Made by a program: the position numbers and the translations under genes. This document shows positions 49,601 through 60,110 of a stretch of DNA of 64,000 bases, one piece after another. Numbering within the stretch: position 1 is the stretch's first letter; every line of letters starts with the position of its first letter. The stretch is taken from the NCBI GenBank assembly GCA_025200525.1, contig CM045761.1, positions 40,928,190 through 40,992,189 on the forward strand. The letters are read 5' to 3'. The notes under the pieces are model-generated. The model was not told the origin of the DNA, ran no database searches, and saw nothing but the letters and a program-made list of their open reading frames with translations. The stretch is from Camellia lanceoleosa. Its lineage: Eukaryota; Streptophyta; Magnoliopsida; Ericales; Theaceae.

Positions 49601-51272
49601 ATGAACACAAATAGGCCTAAAATATTATGCAAGAAAAGGGCTTAGAAAATGGATAAAGAAGCAAGTGGCAGTATCTGTCCTCAAACAGAGGAGGGCCCTT
49701 CAACAATGTCAAAGAGGGGCTCAAAATAATATTTTTCACAGTTTATGGAAACGTCCAAAACAGCTCACAAGTAGGCCTAAAATACTATGCAAAAATAGGC
49801 CTAAAAGAGGGTTTAAACACAAAGGGTAAGAGGGAAGCCTCAAACAGGGAAAGGCCCTTAATCAAACATAAAGAAAAGCTCAAAATAAGACTATTTTCAG
49901 TTAGGGTCGGAGCTCAAAAATATAATCACAAGGAGCTAAGATATAGATCAAAAAAATGTAAGAAAAGAGGAGAAGAGGACTTACCCATGTGGACCAATGA
50001 ACCAGCAGCTTTTGGACCAAAAAGAGGAGCTCCTAGCCTCTGGAAAACATCCTCAAAATGTTGGAGAAGAGGATGGAGGTGTGGTGCTATGGGTTGGTAT
50101 GTAAATGGTCAAGAACCAAGGGAGTTTTGAGGCTTCGAAGAGAGGGAGAGGGAGAGTGAATGCAAGTGGCTCAAAGAGATTTTTTTCAACCTCTAAAACA
50201 CAGCTGGGGGTGCTGGTTATATAGATAAAGGAGTGGAGAAAAAGAGGGGGAAATGAAATTCAAATTTCCCCCCTTGGATACAGAATCTGGGGGGAAAAGG
50301 AGGGTGTACTGGGGGCAGTGGAGAGCACGGTGGCAGTATTGAGGCTCAGTGGCCGGCCACCACCTCGCCAGGGCCGGCTAGGGTCAAAAGGTTCAAGCAT
50401 CATTGGTGGCCGGCAACCCCACATTGGTGGCCTCCCATGTGTGCACAACACAGATATGTGGTTGACACTCAGAGAATGTGAACCAGGAGAGAGAAAAACC
50501 CATTTTTTAGAGGGGTTCAAAAGGGTCAAGAAGGGTTGCTAGCCGGCCATGTGATATTGGTGGCCTCCCGGGTGTGTACAACACAAATATGTGGTTTAGG
50601 GCTCAAGAAAGTGGCTCCGGGGTGGTCAACATTAGCTTTCAAATGAGGAAAACGGGCGTCGGAGAGCGATGAAGAAATAAAGCTGGCTTTTAAGAACAAT
50701 TGCTGGCCTCCCACCCTCCTACAAGCTTCCTAACCATGAAAATAAGGTCTCCACCAAAAATGAACCAAAACGGATGCAAAACGAAGGTTCAGGAACCGAA
50801 ACGCGCGGCTCGGGGCCCCGAAAATGGACTGTTAAGCACCAGAGATGGCGTTCGACCACGAAGTTGGTCTCTCGGACCACAGTGTTCCTCAAAAGGGAGT
50901 AAATAAGATGTAACCAAAAACCGGAGCAAACGGAGGTGGTTAGGCGGTCCCGAACCGAGGCACACGGCCAACGGCTCCGAAAACTGAGAACCGGGCTTCA
51001 AAATGGGAAAAATGACCTACGACCATGAAACTTAGCCTAGGGCCACTGAGAGATGATCTACGAGACCTCTCCCTTCCTTCGGGAAGAGAAAAACGGAGAA
51101 AACGGAGCTTGGTTCGCAAACCGAGGCAAAGCACAAAAATGCCCAGAAGTTCGGAGACAAGGCTCACGGCTGAGACTCTTAAAACTTCGGAACGAGCGCG
51201 ACATGAAATATCATCGAGCGCTCAACTAGTGACGTCCGAGTCTTAAGGTCAGTCAAAAATGGGGTGTCTACA
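46630..51272 (-). mobile_element. Giant solo LTR copy L4, inserted into L3
   Basis: A 4,643-bp minus-strand LTR: start TGTAGACACCCCATTTTTGA at 51272 downward, end at 46630 reading ...GGGGACTTCTACA. The exact target duplication GCATG lies at 46625-46629 and 51273-51277. L3 sequence resumes at once on both sides, which independently proves the boundaries. It contains TATA and donor sites, one worn hairpin unit near 48520, GGCATACACAATGC-type short repeats (about 48350-48450), and the terminal block on the minus strand at about 46815-46834. It is younger than L3. Confidence 0.9.
49979..50223 (-). promoter_or_regulatory. L4 core promoter and putative splice donor
   Basis: Minus-strand TATATAA at 50217-50223 and the donor-like ATGG|GTAAGT at 49979-49984, about 236 nt downstream. 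Layout is as in the sister LTRs. Confidence 0.55.
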
Positions 51273-52259
51273 GCATGTTTCAATTAGCATACAGTATGAT
51301 AGCATGTTTGCATCCATATATTTGTCTTGTATGTATCGGGCTCGGCGCATCACACTAACTGCATTGTATTTCAATTCCAAGTTGAGTACTTGTTAGTTGC
51401 AGCATTTCACATGTCATCTTTAGGATTGCCGAGCCTATTATAGTTGCATTTTGCATGTGTTGCATTAGCCATCTTAACATGAACTAGGATCATGCATATG
51501 ATTACTAACTAGTTTCTATTTTGGCTTGGAGTACTAGGTAAGCTTTTATGCTTTAGCATACCGCATGCGTGTGAGTGTTGCCATAATGACATGATTGCCA
51601 TGAGGCTAGCTGCTTATGTGATATAACTGCTTGAATGCCTGTGGATGGAGGTCAAATTACCTAAATTGGAATAATGCAGTTAAACTGTGAGTTTTAAGCC
51701 CACTAGATAGTGGCAAAACCATCTATCCTAAAGCCCACTTAAGGGTGACAAAACCTGTATCTTTAGCCTACTTGCGAGTAGCAAACCATCATCAAAACAA
51801 ACATGAAATGTTTTGTTCCAATTTAGGCGATTTGGTCTATACTTGTTTGTTGTGCGCATAACATAGTAATTCTAGGCTAATAACCGGAACAAGAACGCAT
51901 AATGTTTTCAAAACAAGATATCACGGTTAGTAGAGGCCGATCTTCGGATCCGGCGAGAGGGGGTGCTCATAGCTGACCTTCCCCAATCGTACCCAAGTTC
52001 TCGAGCCGAGGCAACTCTGGTAAGGACGGACACGTGGCCTTAGGCAAATGAGTCAGGGTTTCCTAAATCCCCCATTAAAAATATTTAGGTGGCGACTCTG
52101 TATCTGGCAAAGCAGTCCATGTTTGGCACTTCTTTCAAAAACCTGTTTTCTCAAAACGATTTGTCGGATTTGGACTCTTTGGTTCAGATTAAGAACCGTG
52201 ACTAAAACGAGTCTGAACTGTAGCACGGAGGCCCTCACGCGGGGCGTGTCTACAGTCGC

Positions 52260-53790
52260 TCCCCAACTTTTAATAGGAGGAGAGGTACACAATAATATGT
52301 TATGATGGCTAAGGTCTCTCAACTTTATTTTATGTTATAAAATACCTAATTTACCCTCGTTATAACATAAGATCATTTGAATTTTGGCAAACTGCTGACT
52401 TTACGATGAGATTTTGGAAACTGATTTCACGGTAGAGATTTTGTAGGGATTTCACAAATGTTGCAGTGGACTTCATGATAGAGATTACAACGATTGTGTA
52501 AGTGTTATAGTATGTTGATCGTGTAGGCTTTTCAGTGGAGTTGAATCAGGTATGGTTTCGATAGAGATTCCACATGAATTTTTTATTTTTGTTTTGAATT
52601 TTATGTAAGGATTCCGATTTGATATTAGTTTTTCGAGTGTATTTTTGCATTAGGTTTTTGTTTTCAGTTTTGATCAATTTAAAAGAGAGGCTAGCTCAGT
52701 GAAGTTGTTTATGATTTTTGGAGTTGATTTTTCATTTGCTGTTATTGATCAATTTTAGATAAAGGCCAGCTTGATAGAGTTGATTTTTATTTTTGAAATT
52801 AATTTTTCATTCTCTATTTTTTGATCAATTTCAAAGAGTGTTGACAATTTGGTTGATTTTAATGTTTAGAGTTCATTTTTCATGCTCTGTTTTTCATCAA
52901 CATGCTGATCAGAGTTCATTTTTCGTGTTCTATTTTTTATCAACATGCTGATCAATGATAAGTTTTGTTCTTTATTTTTTCAAACCAGAGAAATTTGTTT
53001 AACCCAGAGAAATTTCATTCTCTGCACTTTTGTTGATATAGTTCAGAGAAAATTGTAAGTTTGTTATTATAATCCAATAAAAATGACAGAGAAAATTATA
53101 AGTTCATATGGACATATTATTAGTTTCTAGTGCAGATAGAATCTAAGAAAGTGAATGTAACTTCTTAAATTTTTCTGGACTGTTATTTGTAGTTGAGAGA
53201 AAATTATAAGTTTGTTATTCACTTTCAGTTTGTAGGTCAGAGAAAATTATAAGTTTGTAGAAAATGAATATAAGTTTTTGTTTCTCTGAGCAAAAGTTAT
53301 TTTTTGTGTTTTTTCTTTCAGTTTATATGGGTAGTGCACTGTTTTTAGGGAATCTTGAAGCTGTATATGAGTTTGTAAATTTCTCAGGATTTTGATATGA
53401 GTGTAATATTACAGAATGACGCAAAGAAAATTGTAAGCTTGTACTTCAGTGAAAATCACAGAGAATCTTATAATTTTATAACAGATTTTCTGTGTGTTTT
53501 TTGTCTATGATTGTGTTTAATAGTTAGTAGTAAATTTCTCTGTGATTCTATCTGGATTCATTAATTTTTCTGTGATTTTGTTTTTGTTATCTTGAAGGTG
53601 AATATAAGTTTGTAAATGTTTCTGGACTTTTATTTGAATCCAGAGAAAATTATAAGCTTGTTATTATAATTCAAAGAAAATTATAATTATTAGAAATTTC
53701 TCTGGACTTTTATGTTGTTCTTATGAAGTGTTTTTATGTTGAACAAATTATTTTTCTTGTTTTTTGCTTTCAGTTTTGATAGACAGTGCA
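52260..53790 (+). mobile_element. Presumed 5' region of the MULE, AGAGAAAATT-rich
   Basis: No coding exon is recognisable. From about 52980 the DNA is filled with variants of CAGAGAAAATTATAAGTTTG and their complement. The same wording recurs in the transposase intron and on both sides of L5, so this stretch is probably part of the same transposon. A pyrimidine-rich TTTTTGCTTTCAG just before the start codon suggests a spliced 5' leader. I could not identify the terminal inverted repeat. Confidence 0.45.
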
Positions 53791-56395
53791 ATGTTGTTGC
53801 TGTGCAAATATGGGAATGATACTATTGTTATTAATGTTTCATGCGAATTGAATTTTGAGGAATTGGTTGGCATTTTGTGTAAAACATGGAAGAATTTGCA
53901 ACCTGAGACGATGTGTATTTCATATTCTATTATGGGCCATCCGAATTGTATGGTTCGAAATGATATTGATTTTCTGAATATGTTGAGGGTTGTTTGTGCA
54001 CGTGGTGTTGATATAGTTGATGTTTCAGTTACTAGATGTAGTGCTTCTGATCAAGAGGATAAAGTAGGGTCTAATTGGGTAGATGTTGTGGATGGTGAAT
54101 GTAATAGGCTGGTGGATATTGAAAGGAATTCACTCTCTAAGTTTTGTTCTCACCAACAAAAGATGTTATTGTCAGTTGGTTAGCGAAATAATATTACGAG
54201 TGTTGGACAAAAGTTTAAGGGTGGTGTGGTTGAGTTCCGTACTGTTTTATGCAAGTATGCTATTGAGGTTGGCTTTCAGTTTACGTATGTTAAAAATGAC
54301 AAGCTGAGGGTTACTGCAGAATGTGCATATAAGGAATCAAGGAGATGTATGTGGCATGTACATGCTTCAGTTGAAAAAACAAATGGGTTCTTTTACATAA
54401 GAACTTTGAATAATGAACATACGTATGGTGTGACAGTTCGTACTAGTAAACATGCTAGGATGACATCCAACTTAGTTTTTGGGCTGATACTTGAAGAGGT
54501 AAGTGCAAAACCTTTAACTCGTCCAGTGGATGTTGTCAAAGAAATGAAAGACAAGTATGGGGTCTTAATCAGTTATAACTGTGGTTGGTTGGGGGTTGAA
54601 AAAGAAAAACGTAGTACATATGGGGATTCTTGTTTGTCATTCGATCAATTACGGTGGTATTTTGATGAGGCATTGAAGAACAATCCAGGTAGTCGTTTTG
54701 AGTTAGATTTTGAAGATAACAAACGTTTCAAAAAAGTGTTTGTGGCTTTTCATACATGCATTGCTGGTTTCAAATATTGTCGGTCATTGCTTTTTCTTGA
54801 TGGAACATTTTTTAAAGGACGATACAAAGGAGTTATGCTTGCTGCAATAAGGAAAAATAGGAATGAAGGTAATTGTAAATATATCTAATTTTATTTAAGT
54901 ATGTGAATTTTCTATACATGTAGGAATTGAGTGAATGTGATTTTTCTCTGACACTTTGAATTTTCTCTAGTTTTGGCCACTGTGTGGATTTTCTATGGTT
55001 GTGGCCACTGTGAGAATTTTCACTGGATTTTGGTCAGTGTGTGAATTTTCTCTGGATGTTGTGTAGATTGTATCTATAGTTAGTCACAAAGTGAATTTTG
55101 TCTAGATGTTGCCAATGTTTGAATTTTATCTGTAGTTGGACACTAAGTGAATTTTCTCTGGATATTCTAATTGTGTGAATTTTCTCTGTAGTTGGTCACT
55201 AAGTCAATTTTCTCTGGATGTTGCCAATGTGTGAATTTTCTCTGGATGTTGGCAGTGTCAAATTTTTCTGGTTGTTTATTGTTCTAATTTTCTCTACATG
55301 TGTATATCTAATATGCTTGTTCCTATTTGTTTTGTAGGTTTTTTTCCTATAGCTTTTGTTATTGTTAATGCTGAGAATAAAGACAATTGGTGTTGGTTCC
55401 TTGCACATTTATGTGGAGTATTGGGATCAGAAAGGGTGATAAGTTTCATATCAGATCAACATTGTGGTATTGTGGAAGGAATTGCTAGGTTTTTCCCTAA
55501 CTACTTTCATGGATTTTGTCTTGAACATCTAAAGAGAAATTTGAGGGATAAGTTGTCATATGGAAACACAAATTTGGTTAGAGAGACGATTGTGTCCAAG
55601 TTTTTAGAATGTGCATATGCGCCAACAAAGGCATCATTTTATTTCAAGTTAAATGAATTAAAAAGTGAATGAGGAGACATTGTGAGTGTTTTCTTGAGAA
55701 GTTTACCATATGAAAATTGGAGTGATGCATATTTTGCGGGGAAACGTTATGGTGAGATGTATTCAAATGTTGCTGAGTCATTCAATTCATGGATACAAGA
55801 AGCTCGGCACTTGCCAATAACAAATTTGGTGGACATGATACGGTTGCAAATCATGAATATGAGGTTTGATTGGAGACTGCTCTCTAGTAAATGGAATAAA
55901 GTTCTGTGTCCTCGTATAGATAGTGTATTGGAGAAGTATTTTTTGGATGGGAGGACATGGAACGTGAGTTTATCATCTAATAATGTCTTTGAAGTGCATT
56001 GTTTTCCTTCGGTTATGGTTGATCTTGGGTTGAGAACTTATTCATGTCGAAAATGGGAAATAAATGGGTATCCATGTCAACATGTTGTTGCTGCAATTTT
56101 TAAGAGTGGAAAGAATTTGAATTCATTTGTTGAACCATTTTTTCATGCTGATATGTATCGTCAAGTATACTCGTTTTCGATTGGCCCAGTTCCAACTGTT
56201 GAAAAACCTGTGTGTAGCATTGAAGATGCTATGATTTTACCTCCATTGAGTAAGAGACCAGCTATGAGGCCGAAGAAGAACAAAATTGCTTCTACTGGAG
56301 AGTTTAAAAGGGTGATTAAGTGTAGTTGTTGTGAGAGTATTGGTCGCCATAATAAGAGGACATGCAAGGAACATTTGTTAAATAGTTTAGGATAA
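53791..56395 (+). pseudogene. MULE (MuDR-type) transposase, spliced, two in-frame stops
   Basis: Mutator-like DDE transposase. Two exons (53791-54868 and 55338-56395) joined by a GT-AG intron would encode 711 residues. Domains in order are: an N-terminal PB1-like fold (LLLCKYGNDTIVINV, about residues 2-90); the MuDR-type N-terminal zinc/DNA-binding domain (VGQKFKGGVVEFRTVLCKYA to CMWHVHAS); the catalytic core with FLDGTFFKG across the splice site into FFPIAFVIVNAENKDNWCWF, SDQHCGIVEG, FCLEHLKRNL and NVAESFNSW; a SWIM zinc finger (CRKWEINGYPCQHV); and a CCHC-like tail (CSCCESIGRHNKRTCKEH). The start is ATG 53791, just after a splice-acceptor-like tract. TAG at 54181-54183 and TGA at 55670-55672 break the frame, yet everything else stays in register with no frameshift. 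The damage is therefore recent or slight. Confidence 0.88.
54869..55337 (+). repeat. MULE intron packed with TGTGAATTTTCTCTGGA repeats
   Basis: The 469-bp transposase intron is largely made of degenerate units of about 35-45 bp containing GTGAATTTTCTCTGGATGTT and GCCAATGTGT, from about 54950 to 55300. The core AATTTTCTCTGG is the complement of the CCAGAGAAAATT motif spread through the rest of the element. Confidence 0.75.
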
Positions 56396-57029
56396 TACAT
56401 TTTATTGATTGAATAATACATTTGATGATTACTTTGTGTATTTTGTTTTGTGAAATGTATTTTTTAGACAATGGATATAATAATATCAATCAAATTCATC
56501 CAGATAAATTTTTTAATATCAGTTAAAGTGTGCATTGTGTTTGTTGATATATACTATAGGTTGTGGGTTTGTAATACCTATCAAATTCATCCAGAGAAAT
56601 TTTCCTATAGTAGAGAAAATTCTCTGTGTATTGTGTTTTGAAGCTTCAAATTCATCCACATAAATTTGACAATGACAGAGAAAAGTACTGTGTGAATTGT
56701 GTTTTTTGAATTTGATAATTGTTTTGTACTAACACAGTGCATTACGGATTGCATGATGATATAGGCATCTTCTTTGGCACGATACGAGTTAAATTTCTCT
56801 GTGAATTTCTGGTAACTTCATATCAGTCAAATTTATCCATAGAAGTTTGCCAGTAGAAGAGAAATTTACTATGGGCATTGTGTTTGTTGAAATGTGCATT
56901 GTGTTTTGTGAGGTCTAATTCATCTAGAGAAATTTTCCAATAACATTGAAAATTACATTGTGCATTGTGTTTGTTGAAATTTCTCTAAGTTTAAACTAAA
57001 TAAATCCAGAGAATTTCTCTGGGCTTCAC
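56396..57029. other. MULE non-coding segment left of L5
   Basis: AT-rich DNA with CATCCAGAGAAATTTTCC-type repeats. The segment 56580-56830 is a direct repeat of 62150-62390 on the far side of L5. Confidence 0.6.
56580..56830 (+). repeat. Left copy of ~240-bp direct repeat
   Basis: It shares a series of blocks with 62150-62390: CATCCAGAGAAATTTTCC, CATTGTGTTTTGAA, GATTGTTTTGTACYAACACA, ATATAGGCATC, ACGATACGAGTTAAATTTCT and GAATTTCTGGTAA, in the same order and orientation. Confidence 0.8.
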
Positions 57030-58118
57030 TGTAGACACCCCATTTTTTACCTACCTTAAGACTCAGACGTCACCGATTGAGCGCTCGGTGATGTTGCATA
57101 TTGTGCTCGTTCAGAAGTTTCAGAGTCGCGGCCGTGAGCCCTGCCTCCGGACTTCCGAACCCTCTTCTGTGCCTTGCCTCGGTTTGCGAACCAGACTCGA
57201 TTTTCTCTGTTTCTCTTCCTGAGGGGAGGGAGAGGTCCCGTAGACCATCTCTCAGTGGCCGTGGGCTACATTTCGTGGCCGTAGGCCATTTTGCCCATTT
57301 CGGAGCCCGGTTCTCGGTTTTCGGAGCCGTCAGGCCGTGTGCCTCGGTTCGGGACCGTCTAACCATCTCCGATTCCTCCGGTTTTTGGCATACATCTTAT
57401 TTACTCCCTTTTGAGGGACACTGGGGTCCGAGAAACCCACTTCGTGGCCGAATGCCACTTTCGGTGCTTAACGGCCTATTTTTTGGATCCCGAACTGTGT
57501 GTTTTGGCCCCCGAGCATTCGTTTTGCATCGGTTTTTGTTCATTTTTGGCAGGTACCTCTGTTTCATCACCAGGAAGGTCACTGAAGGGTGGGAGGCCAA
57601 CAATTGTCTCGAGAACCATTATGCTCCTCCCGCCTCCGACGCCCGTTTTTCTCACTTCCGGGCCAATGTTGACCACCCTAGGAGCATTTTCTTCAAGCCC
57701 AAACCACATATTTGTGTTGTACACACATGGGAGGACCCTAATATCACATGGCCGGCCAGTAACTCAAATTGACCCTTTTGAACCCCTCTTTAAAGTGGCT
57801 TGTTGTCTCTCCTGTTTCATAGTTGCCAATTTCCAACCACAGGGTCTTGTTGAGAACACATGGGAGGCCACCAATATGTGGTGGCCGGCCAGAAAATCAA
57901 ATTTTCATTTTTGCCCCTTGGCCGGCCGGCCATGGGAGGTGGTCGGCCGACCACCTTCCACAAAAATACCTAGCCGGTCATGATCCCCTCAATGTGCACT
58001 TTACAGCTATATAGCTGTTTTCTCCCAAAAATATCTCTATCCGGGGGACCCTAGTGGAGGACAATAAGGGCTCATTTCCCTCCACTTTTGCCTTGACTCT
58101 CCTCTCCCTCCCTTGTCC

Positions 58119-58340
58119 ATATAGAGGGCCTCCCAACTCTAGAGAAAGGGTTACAAGAATTAGTTTGAGCATATACATCCATATCATTCCATTTCCTTCA
58201 AGTTTAGGCTCCATTTCTCCATCATCTTCAAGCTCTACCATCACCACTCCATTCCAGCAGCAAAGGGAGGAATTCCAACAGCTTAGAGTCATCAAATTTG
58301 GTCCAAGAAGTAGTCAAAGTATTGGTCTTCAAGGGTAAGT
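58119..58340 (+). promoter_or_regulatory. L5 core promoter and putative splice donor
   Basis: TATA-like ATATAGA at 58119-58125 and the donor-like CAAGG|GTAAGT with GTAAGT at 58335-58340, about 215 nt downstream. Confidence 0.5.
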
Positions 58341-59454
58341 AGACTTTCCCCCTTTTGTAGCCCATTTTTGCACCAATTTTTTAGCCTATTTGCTTATTGT
58401 TTTGAGCTCAGACCCTAACTAAAATTAGGTCTATTTTGAGCTATTCTACATGTTTGTTGAAGGGTTCAACCCTATTTGAGATCACCACCTTGCACTTGTT
58501 TCAATATCCTCTTATATGCCATTATTTTGCATTGAATATTTGGCCTATGTGTGATCTGTTTCCGAGCATAATTTAAATTGTAAGAGGGCCTATTTTGAGC
58601 CCCTCTTCAACATTTAAGAAGGGCTCAACCCTTTTTGGGCCCCCTATCTTGCACTTGCTTCATAATCTCTCCTATTTACCGTAAATTTGCATGATTTGTT
58701 TGGCCTACATGTAGTCTGTTTTGGAGCATATCATAAACTGTGAGTTGGCTTATTTTGAGCCCCTCTATAACATTTTAGAAGGGATCAACACTTTTTTGGG
58801 TCTCCATGTAGTACTTACTATTATACCCCTCTTTGGCCCCTATTTTTGTATGCTTTGTTAGCCTATCTTGCTTCTGTTTTTGGGCCATCATCAGAACTGA
58901 AAGGGGTCATATTTTGACCCCCTGGACATATTTAGTTAAGGGTATTTTCTGGTTTGTTGAATGTTTGGTGTACCTCATGTTATAGCCTTTTGTTATCCTA
59001 GTTCTTGCATGGCATTTTTAGCATGTTTGAATACTGATTTGGGGGTTGTCATAAACTGTAAATGTGCATATTTTTGGTCCCTCTTCAGTGTTGTAGAAGG
59101 ATGTTTTTCTGTTTGGATTTTTTATATATCACTTGTTTCATTACCCTCCTTGTGGCCTATTTCTTGCGTAGGAATTTTGCCATGCTTGTATATTGCTTTG
59201 TGGTTTGTTTTGAACTGGAAAAATGCTATTTTTTGGGTTTCCTTGCTTCTGCCTTTTCATGTCATGTATCAGTTATGCATGTTTGGTGTAGCTATAGGCC
59301 ATTTCGGGTGCCAAAATTCATGTTTCGGGACCATTCCTTGCATTTGGTGTCATTTCGCCATCTTTCGGGACTGTTTTCCCCCATATTTCAGTGCTGAAAT
59401 TCCATTGGCATGTTTGCATATCATTTTCTATGTCATTTCATGCCTTAATGCCAT

Positions 59455-60110
59455 TGCCTCGGTTTGCGTGCGTGTAACGCATTTCGAGGCACTTCATTTT
59501 CATCCATCGGCCTCTTATGTGAGTGTACGAGGCTCACTCATGTTAGTATAAGTCCATTTTGCATTCTCAGATACCATTTTAGTCTCATTGCATTCCAGAT
59601 GCCATTGTTTCCTTGCGTATGCGCGGGTAATGCACGCATTTCGAGGCACTTCATTTTCATCCATCAGCCTCTTATGTGAGTGTGGCTGAGGCTCACTCAT
59701 GTTAGTATAAGTCCATTTTTCATTCTGTATGCCATTTTAGTCTCATTGCATTCCGTATGCCATTGCCTCGGTTTGCGTGCCCGTGTGCACGCATTTCGAG
59801 GCACTTCATTTTTATCCATCAGCCTCTTATGTGAGTGTGGCTGAGGCTCACTCATGTTAGTATAAGTCCATTTTGCATTCTGTATGCCATTTTAGTCTCA
59901 TTGCATCGTGTATGCCATTGCCTCGGTTTGCGTGCCCGTGTGCACGCATTTCGAGGCATCTCTTTTTTCATCTCTCGGCCTCTCATGTGAGTGTGGCTGA
60001 GGTCCACTCATGTTAATGTAAGTCCAATTGCATTGCGTATGCCATTTTATGCCTTAGGATCATTTTTTCGGTTTGCGTGCCCGTGTGCACGCATTCCGAG
60101 ACATCTCATT
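59455..60110 (+). repeat. Five tandem ~155-bp hairpin repeats in L5
   Basis: The hairpin right arms (TTTCGAGGCA or a variant) fall at 59485, 59643, 59798, 59953 and 60097 (periods 158, 155, 155, 144). The arms are GCCTCGGTTTGCGTGC and GCACGCATTTCGAGGC around a CCGTGT-type loop. Between hairpins, a conserved CCTCTTATGTGAGTGTGGCT and AGTATAAGTCCATTTTGCAT block repeats. Confidence 0.88.

Larger units (their letters stand above)
43503..52254 (+). mobile_element. Giant solo LTR copy L3, interrupted by L4
   Basis: Plus-strand LTR: start TGTAGACACCCCATTTTTGA at 43503, end GGGGCGTGTCTACA at 52254. The flanks GTCCC (43498-43502) and GTCGC (52255-52259) agree at four of five positions, a target duplication with one change. 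Without L4 and its duplication it is about 4.1 kb. Its U3 is shorter than in the sister copies (about 0.6 kb to the TATA box). The body contains a TATA box, a donor-like site, a T-rich R/U5 region and the terminal ATTTAG|GTGGCGACTCTG block at 52083-52100. No internal retroelement region is attached, so it is a solo LTR. Confidence 0.8.
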
